Below, one piece after another: positions 58,374 through 64,000 of a stretch of 64,000 nt of DNA; the first letter of the stretch is position 1, and each line of letters begins with the position of its first letter. This DNA is from an uncultured Kordia sp. (GTDB lineage Bacteria > Bacteroidota > Bacteroidia > Flavobacteriales > Flavobacteriaceae). The DNA lies in assembly GCF_947496985.1 (NCBI RefSeq), contig NZ_CANMEZ010000007.1, positions 1 through 64,000 of the forward strand. Direction: 5' to 3'. The notes beneath the pieces were generated by a model that saw only the letters and a list, made by a program, of their open reading frames with translations, ran no database searches and was not told the origin of the DNA. Made by a program: the position numbers and the translations under genes.

Positions 58374-58432
58374 GATATGAGTAGTGAGATATCAGATTTC
58401 TCAATACTAAAATCTCAATACTCAATACTAAA
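58374..58432. repeat. Imperfect palindrome related to 666-742
   Basis: GATATGAGTAGTGAGATATC is followed by CTCAATACT, then CTCAATACTCAATACT. The TGAG-rich left part and CTCAATACT-rich right part match the arms at 666-742. It lies in the 79-nt gap between the spike stop and the PAAR start, an odd place for a mobile repeat. Confidence 0.5.
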
Positions 58433-58442
58433 AAAAGAAACT

Positions 58443-58745
58443 ATGCCACCAGCAGCACGATTAACCGATTTTCATGAATGTCCAATGCAAACACCTGCGG
58501 TTCCTTCTCCAATTCCGCATGTTGGCGGACCTATTATTGGGCCTGGAGAACCCACAGTATTGATTGGCAAATTACCCGCCGCACGTGTAGGTGATATGTT
58601 AACCTGTGTTGGACCGCCAGATTCGATAGTAAAAGGTTCAGCAACGGTAATGATTGGCGGAATGCCAGCCGCTCGTATAGGCGATTCAACCGCACATGGC
58701 GGATCAATAGTTTTAGGATGTTTTACAGTAATGATCGGTGGATAA
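58443..58745 (+). CDS. PAAR-domain spike tip protein
   Basis: This 100-aa protein begins MPPAARLTDFHECPM and has the PAAR pattern GKLPAARVGD, TCVGPPDSIVKGSATVMIGGMPAARIGD and HGGSIVLGC. Its His and Cys would bind the tip metal. A longer in-frame start at 58377 would be translated through the palindromic repeat, so I chose the ATG at 58443. It overlaps the gp25 gene by 8 nt. Confidence 0.93.
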   Translation: MPPAARLTDFHECPMQTPAVPSPIPHVGGPIIGPGEPTVLIGKLPAARVGDMLTCVGPPDSIVKGSATVMIGGMPAARIGDSTAHGGSIVLGCFTVMIGG

Positions 58746-59166
58746 GCAAAGAATCATACAAAAAGAGTTTTTAGGCTCAGGTTGGTCCTTTCCGGTGAAA
58801 TTTTCATCAGGAAGCTATCAAGTGCAGCTTACGAAATATGAAGATAACATCAATGAAATGATCAATTTGATCATGCAAACCACATTTGGCGAGCGTCCAT
58901 TTGAACCACAATTTGGAGCAGGTTTGCAACGATTTTTCTTCAAGGAAATGCGTCCTACGTTACAAGGAGAAATTCGAGATGCTGTAAAATCGGCATTATT
59001 AGATAATGAACCTAGAATTAAAGTTGTAGAAGTAATTGTTGAATTTAGTGATTTACAAAGTGGGCTGGTTGAAATCACTGTTAATTACATCTATAACCAA
59101 ACAAATACAAGACATAATTATGTGTATCCTTTTTACATAAAAGAAGGAACCAATTTAAAGAAATAA
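58738..59166 (+). CDS. gp25-like baseplate wedge protein
   Basis: This 142-aa protein is read from GTG at 58738, inside the end of the PAAR gene. It has the gp25/GPW pattern: GSGWSFPVKFSSGSYQVQLTKYEDNINEMINLIMQTTFGERPFEPQFGAGLQRFFF, then EIRDAVKSALLDNEPRIKVVEV. It nucleates the sheath at the baseplate. The next gene starts at the following base. Confidence 0.93.
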   Translation: MDKQRIIQKEFLGSGWSFPVKFSSGSYQVQLTKYEDNINEMINLIMQTTFGERPFEPQFGAGLQRFFFKEMRPTLQGEIRDAVKSALLDNEPRIKVVEVIVEFSDLQSGLVEITVNYIYNQTNTRHNYVYPFYIKEGTNLKK

Positions 59167-62100
59167 ATGAATACTGTTGACCAAAATAACGCAATGCTAT
59201 CGCTTGAAAAAGCCTTAGTACCTAAATCCAATCTGATCGATGGACGATCAGAGAAGGACCAGTTGCGCATGTTGGTCGATTTTGCGAAACTGTTTAATTT
59301 TTATGAACAAGACAATACCATCAATGGAAACTGGTCTCCTTTTTTACTAAAAGATCCTGTTTTTTTGGTAGCTTCTATTGCAAAAACATCGTTTCAAAAA
59401 GCCTATACGTTATTCATAAACACCTGTATTCAAGTACAACAAGTATTGACCAAAACAGTTGAAGATAGCGTTATTTCAACAGCATTCAATCAATTATTTG
59501 ACCAATTGACTACTATTTTTCAAACCATTGAAAGTTGGACAGTTTTTATGAAGAATTCAACCTATGAATACAATCTGAAAACATATATTATTAACAATGT
59601 AAAGGAAACGTATAGCTTATTACTTTGGTCATTATTAGAATTTCAACAAGTATTATCAAAACAGGAAATTATTCCTTACATACAACCTGTAGATACATTT
59701 GCTTTTGAAAATTATGATCAAAAAATTTGGAAACAGAGCAAAGGTAAAATGCCGTATTGGACAGTGTTAGGATTGCCTACATATCCATGTGAAGATGATA
59801 ATACACAACAATGTTTTTATATTTCAAAAATCACGATTACAGATGTTTTTAATGCATTGCAATACGCTGGTAAAAAAATATTTTCTTTTTACAGCAATTG
59901 TATTTCATATGCAGACACAGAATTGGAAAACATCAAAAAAATTCCAGGACACTTTCCTGATACTTTATTGTTTCGCACATTTACGAATTTACTCAAAATA
60001 TATCAAGCGCAATTCAATTCCTTAGCAACAGCACATTTAAACTTTTACTATCAGGATATTTTATTACAAACACCTAAAAGTACTGTTGCTGATACAGTAT
60101 TTGCTGCTTGCAATTTGACAAAAATAACTGAAACATTCAGGCTGCAAAAAGATATCACTTTTGCCGCAGGCGTAGATACGAATAAACAACCTATTTTGTT
60201 TGAAACTACAAACGCGACTTCTTTAAATCCTGCTAAAATTGTAAATGCATACACACTAGCGACTGGAAAAGACACTAATACCAACACACAATTATATTTG
60301 GAAAAATTACCACCTGTAAATGTCGTTACTAAAGACGAATCAGGTGTTGTACAGCAATGGCACACCTTTGGTTCGCAGCAAAAGCCAATAGGAACAATCC
60401 ATACTATGGAATTAGCATTTGGTTCTCCTTTGTTATATCTCGCGGAAGCGAAAACCAGAACCATCACAATTGCATTATCACTTTCAAATGATACATATTC
60501 AGATATTATACAAAACAATACAACCTACTATTTGAGTACAGCTGAAGCTTGGGTAACAATTCCCGCTTCAAAAAGAACAGTTAGTATCGAAAATAATGTT
60601 GCAACAATAACAATTACGCTAGCAGTAACTGATCCAGCAATTACGGCTTTTACTAAAAATCCTGACGGATATACTAGTGAATGGCCATTGTTTAAAATGT
60701 CGTTTTCAACATATAAATCGACTACGATTCCAACAACAATTTCATCTGTAACAATTGGTGTTGATGTTGTGGAATTACAAAGTTTTCAATTATACAATGA
60801 TTTTGGAGCAATAGATCCTACAAAACCATTTCAACCCTTAGGACCATCACCAAATGTGAACCATAACTTTATGATAGGAAGTAATGAAATTTTTAGCAAA
60901 CCTATTAGTGATATATCGTTTACAATGACTTGGAATCCGTTTCCTGCTGATTTTGATTTTGGTACGTATTATGAAGAATATAACAACTTTTTAACAGGGC
61001 AATATTCTGAAGTTCCTGTAAATTTAATGAGTGAGGAAGAACTATTTAAGCTAATCATTAAAGCCGTTGAAGATTTATTTAAAAAAGTATTGGACACTCA
61101 AAAAAAGGTATATGATCAAATTTTAACCGTAGCTGTCAATACAATAAAAACATTAGTTGAAGTTGAAATAGCTACATTAAAAAAGTTGATTGAAACAGAA
61201 GTAAAAACACTAGAAAAGCAAATCAATGCTGACCATGCTGTTTTACAAGATATCAAAAATGGATTGGAAATACTTTTCCAAGATATTAAAAAACTACTTA
61301 CTGATATCGTTACGGATGTTGAAACAAATGGTAGTATAAATAAAACAAAAGTAACCGCTGCTAAAAGCACAGCTACTACAAAAATTGCTGCTACAAAAGA
61401 AGCTATTTTAAAAAAGATATCAGACTTTAAAACGACAACTTTAGCAAAATTTCCAGAAAAAAAAGAATCATTTTTAAGTAGAGTTGGACATGCAATTGGA
61501 AGCATTTTTAAGAAAGAAGAAAAACTAGCTACCTTACCATTTCAATATTCAAACTTATCCTTTTTTGTAGACTTTACATGGTTACAAAATGGATTGTGGG
61601 AAGGTTTTACAATGCAGCAAAATGATACTAATTTTTCTTCTACAACAACTTCTGAAAATTTATTTTTTTCGTCCGATGGTGCAAAAGACACTATTCCGGC
61701 AACAAGAACGTTTGATTTTGCAGGAATTGAAGTTGCTACGTCACAAATAGATCCAACATTACAACAAAAACCTTTGCAGTTGTTAGATACCACTACACTT
61801 GGCTTTTTGAAAATGCAGTTCATCTTACCAAGTTACGGGTTTGGCTTAGACTTGTATCCAAAAGTAGTTGGCGCTATTGCGTTGTATAATGGTAGATTAA
61901 TCGCACGTAAAAGTAACGATTCATTAGTAAATCCACCAAACATTCCTTTTACTCCAATCGTTAGTAAAATTACAGGAAATTATAGTGCTTCTACAACTTA
62001 TGATTTTTCAACCAATGAACAAACGTATCCACTAGAATGTTTTTATTACACTCCGTTTCAAAACTATAAAATATATGATATTGCAAATGGAATCATCACA

Positions 62101-63336
62101 AAAGATACTACTATTGGCGAATCGCCAAAGCGTACAACAGACGGAACTATTATTTCATTAACGGCATTACCATTACTACCAAACTTTACATCGCAAGGAC
62201 AATTGTTTTTAGAGTTAGAAAATGTAATCGCTCCTGCGCAAGTGTCTTTCTATTTTGAACTAGCGCGTACGTACACAGAACAAACTTTTGATGAAAAAAC
62301 AGTAAATTTTTCATACTTAAGCACCACAGGTTGGAACACACTACCTGTTATTTCTGATGAAACAAACGGTTTTACTTGTTCAGGAATTATTACCGTAAAT
62401 ATTTCTAGAGATATTACCACACAACACGATATTATGCCAGGCAACAATAGTTGGATTGCCATTGGTACTACAAATAATCCTGACGGTTTTGCAAAAACAA
62501 CGTTTTTAAAAACCAACGGAATTACACTTAAGAGAATTGTAAGTGCTACAGATGTTTCTACAAATGCGCCAGAATTAAACGCAAATGTAATCTCAAGTCC
62601 TGAAAATGCAATTCCTGAAATTTCTGCAACAGTACAACCATTTCCTTCATTTGGCGGAAAAGCGTCTGAAACCACACCACAGATGAACTCACGTGTAAGT
62701 ACACGTTTAAAAACCAAAGATCGATTGATTACAGCAGAAGATTATTTCAATGTAATTCGTTTGGAATTTCCTGAAGTATATTATTCAAAAACTAGTTATC
62801 ATTCATCAGCAAAAAAAGTCATCTCATATCTCGTAAAACGTGTTTCAGATGCTACAGTTGCCAATGCTTTTGAGCCTTTAGTAAGCGAATGTACTGAGCT
62901 TGCTATTGAAGAATATATCCAAACTAGAGTAAATGCTTTTACAAAGATTGCTGTTTCAAATTTTACACTTCAATATGTAAAAATTACAGCGAGCATTATC
63001 ATTGATTCAAACTATGAAATTTCTATAGTTAGCAAAGAAATAAATGATGGAATAAACATATTTCTATCACCTTGGATTACGAGTGCACAAGAACAAATTA
63101 CCATAGACAAAGGTATCAACACAGCACAAATAGCTTCATTTATTAACAGTTTTGACGCTGTAATAGAAGTAACAACTATTTCATTTCAAATTGGCACCAA
63201 AGATTTTACCACAGGAACCATTCAGTATGATCCTGAAGCAAAAAACGAATTCACACCAGCAAACGGAACTTTAGTAGTTCCGTCATTAAACAATATAACC
63301 AACGAAAGTAGCATTACGTATAGTTTTCATATATGA
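59167..63336 (+). CDS. Baseplate J-like protein (Pvc11-like) with coiled-coil insert
   Basis: This is a 1389-aa baseplate protein. The N-terminal half has no clear motif. The C-terminal 220 residues carry the baseplate J pattern: NSRVSTRLKTKDRLITAEDYFNVIRLEFPEV, LEPLVSE-type segment, INIFLSPW and INTAQIASFINSFDAVIEV. Between about 621 and 788 lies a Lys/Glu/Ala-rich coiled-coil segment (LKKLIETEVKTLEKQI, TKVTAAKSTATTKIAATKEAI), with no counterpart that I know in Pvc11 or Afp11. It overlaps the next gene by 4 nt (ATATGA). Confidence 0.88.
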   Translation: MNTVDQNNAMLSLEKALVPKSNLIDGRSEKDQLRMLVDFAKLFNFYEQDNTINGNWSPFLLKDPVFLVASIAKTSFQKAYTLFINTCIQVQQVLTKTVEDSVISTAFNQLFDQLTTIFQTIESWTVFMKNSTYEYNLKTYIINNVKETYSLLLWSLLEFQQVLSKQEIIPYIQPVDTFAFENYDQKIWKQSKGKMPYWTVLGLPTYPCEDDNTQQCFYISKITITDVFNALQYAGKKIFSFYSNCISYADTELENIKKIPGHFPDTLLFRTFTNLLKIYQAQFNSLATAHLNFYYQDILLQTPKSTVADTVFAACNLTKITETFRLQKDITFAAGVDTNKQPILFETTNATSLNPAKIVNAYTLATGKDTNTNTQLYLEKLPPVNVVTKDESGVVQQWHTFGSQQKPIGTIHTMELAFGSPLLYLAEAKTRTITIALSLSNDTYSDIIQNNTTYYLSTAEAWVTIPASKRTVSIENNVATITITLAVTDPAITAFTKNPDGYTSEWPLFKMSFSTYKSTTIPTTISSVTIGVDVVELQSFQLYNDFGAIDPTKPFQPLGPSPNVNHNFMIGSNEIFSKPISDISFTMTWNPFPADFDFGTYYEEYNNFLTGQYSEVPVNLMSEEELFKLIIKAVEDLFKKVLDTQKKVYDQILTVAVNTIKTLVEVEIATLKKLIETEVKTLEKQINADHAVLQDIKNGLEILFQDIKKLLTDIVTDVETNGSINKTKVTAAKSTATTKIAATKEAILKKISDFKTTTLAKFPEKKESFLSRVGHAIGSIFKKEEKLATLPFQYSNLSFFVDFTWLQNGLWEGFTMQQNDTNFSSTTTSENLFFSSDGAKDTIPATRTFDFAGIEVATSQIDPTLQQKPLQLLDTTTLGFLKMQFILPSYGFGLDLYPKVVGAIALYNGRLIARKSNDSLVNPPNIPFTPIVSKITGNYSASTTYDFSTNEQTYPLECFYYTPFQNYKIYDIANGIITKDTTIGESPKRTTDGTIISLTALPLLPNFTSQGQLFLELENVIAPAQVSFYFELARTYTEQTFDEKTVNFSYLSTTGWNTLPVISDETNGFTCSGIITVNISRDITTQHDIMPGNNSWIAIGTTNNPDGFAKTTFLKTNGITLKRIVSATDVSTNAPELNANVISSPENAIPEISATVQPFPSFGGKASETTPQMNSRVSTRLKTKDRLITAEDYFNVIRLEFPEVYYSKTSYHSSAKKVISYLVKRVSDATVANAFEPLVSECTELAIEEYIQTRVNAFTKIAVSNFTLQYVKITASIIIDSNYEISIVSKEINDGINIFLSPWITSAQEQITIDKGINTAQIASFINSFDAVIEVTTISFQIGTKDFTTGTIQYDPEAKNEFTPANGTLVVPSLNNITNESSITYSFHI

Positions 63337-64000
63337 CAACGGAAAATCACATAGTAGACACGCAACTTCCTTTAGAGCTTGATTTCCAATCTCTGAAAGC
63401 AGCCGGACTTGCCTACATCCAAAAACATAGCAGTACAGCTTGGACAAATTTGAATCCGAGCGATCCTGGTATAACTATTTTGGAACAACTCTGCTATGCA
63501 TTTACGGAACTGGGTTATTGTGCAAATTTTCCAATGAAGGACATTTTAACACAAAAAAATGGATCGCTTCAAGTAGAAAATCAGTTTTACACACCAAAAG
63601 ATATTTTAACAACATCACCGATCACAATTGATGATTATACAATGTTGGTGATTGATCAAATTGCGGCTGTAAAAAACATCATTATTGCACCTATTCCGAC
63701 AGCATTCCCATTTGTACAAGGCATTTATAATGTGTATCTATTGTTGGATAAAAATTATACAGATCCTACTGTTGAGCACAATCCAGAATTTGATACATTT
63801 TTCTTACTAAACAATGTTAGAAACATTGCTGAAGTATTTTTAATGCCAACAACATTAGTTGAAAAAACTTATAGCATTACAGGAAATTTAGAGTTAAAAT
63901 CTGGTTATCACTATCAAGATGTATTACCAAAAATTATACAAAGTATTAGTCAATATGTATTTCCAGATGTTACCCAAACTGGATATGATAAATTGCAAAA
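63333..64000 (+). CDS. Second baseplate protein (Pvc12-like), cut by window end
   Basis: ATG at 63333 overlaps the previous stop, and the frame stays open to the window end (222 codons, partial). It reads HIVDTQLPLELDFQSLKAAGLAYIQ, then WTNLNPSDPGITILEQLCYAFTELGY, a start typical of the second baseplate J-type protein of extracellular injection systems. The NPSDPGITILE motif is well conserved in that family. Fibre, ATPase and cargo genes probably lie beyond the window. Confidence 0.88.
   Translation, partial: MTTENHIVDTQLPLELDFQSLKAAGLAYIQKHSSTAWTNLNPSDPGITILEQLCYAFTELGYCANFPMKDILTQKNGSLQVENQFYTPKDILTTSPITIDDYTMLVIDQIAAVKNIIIAPIPTAFPFVQGIYNVYLLLDKNYTDPTVEHNPEFDTFFLLNNVRNIAEVFLMPTTLVEKTYSITGNLELKSGYHYQDVLPKIIQSISQYVFPDVTQTGYDKLQ

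Noticed and set aside
58377-58442. Longer start for the PAAR gene
   Set aside because: The extra 22 residues come from the palindromic repeat, and PAAR proteins start at MPPAAR.
60051-62717. Long minus-strand frames opposite the baseplate J gene
   Set aside because: They lie wholly inside a clear plus-strand gene and read as hydrophobic antisense of Thr/Asn/Lys-rich coding sequence.
51670-64000. Prophage or type VI secretion system
   Set aside because: DUF4255 cap, DUF5908, LysM hub and two tube genes point to an extracellular injection system. No capsid, integrase, TssJLM membrane complex or ClpV is seen in the window.

Overview
The window looks like chromosomal DNA of a marine member of the Flavobacteriaceae. 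It is AT-rich and lacks Shine-Dalgarno sequences. Promoters fit the Bacteroidetes -7 pattern TAnnTTTG. It carries a type IX secretion (T9SS) sorting domain, PorP/SprF and PorE-like proteins, and Bacteroidetes-type lanthipeptide leaders. Kordia is a plausible genus, but I cannot confirm it from sequence alone.

Layout. (1) 1-805 has no convincing gene; it holds a decayed 21-bp tandem repeat, a REP-like element, a possible small RNA and an imperfect palindrome. (2) 806-2574 encodes a lipoprotein with a cationic, hydrophobic C-terminal segment, followed by four one-helix micro-membrane proteins. (3) 2635-4617 encodes a membrane-anchored AraC-type regulator and three paralogous RiPP (class I lanthipeptide-like) precursors, the first of them decayed. 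(4) 4731-6988 holds hflX (minus strand) and an endonuclease/exonuclease/phosphatase protein. (5) 7080-14223 is a T9SS-related set: a giant CUB-like adhesin with a type B sorting domain, PorP/SprF, and an OmpA/PD40 (PorE-like) protein. (6) 14339-15881 has small hypothetical proteins and lipoproteins. (7) 16079-28608 is a type II secretion-like pseudopilus locus: four prepilin-like proteins, GspF, prepilin peptidase, GspE, secretin, L-, M- and C-like parts, a Skp-like chaperone and lipoproteins. (8) 28886-48641 is a 20-kb transcription unit: a 2030-aa SpvB/TcB-like protein, a split-off YD fragment, a LolA-like protein, a 3923-aa YD/RHS protein ending in a HINT domain plus toxin-like tip, and a likely immunity gene. 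(9) 49127-51340 holds a lipoprotein, a stand-alone LytTR regulator and a LuxR-type regulator. (10) 51670-64000 is most of an extracellular contractile injection system (cap, sheath, tubes, LysM hub, spike, PAAR, gp25, baseplate J) and runs off the window end.

The strongest new observation is a shared promoter architecture at four places: ACGCTTAT, 12 nt, ACGCTTA(T/C), then exactly 33 nt to a -7-like box. It precedes the lipoprotein at 15468, both halves of the pseudopilus locus (16079 and 20092), and the giant YD/RHS operon (28886). Direct repeats of this size and spacing are typical of LytTR regulators, and a stand-alone LytTR gene lies at 49916. I infer one regulon joining a Bacteroidetes type II-like secretion machine to a giant two-part YD-repeat toxin. 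The giant proteins have signal peptides but no T9SS sorting domain, so they need another way out of the cell.
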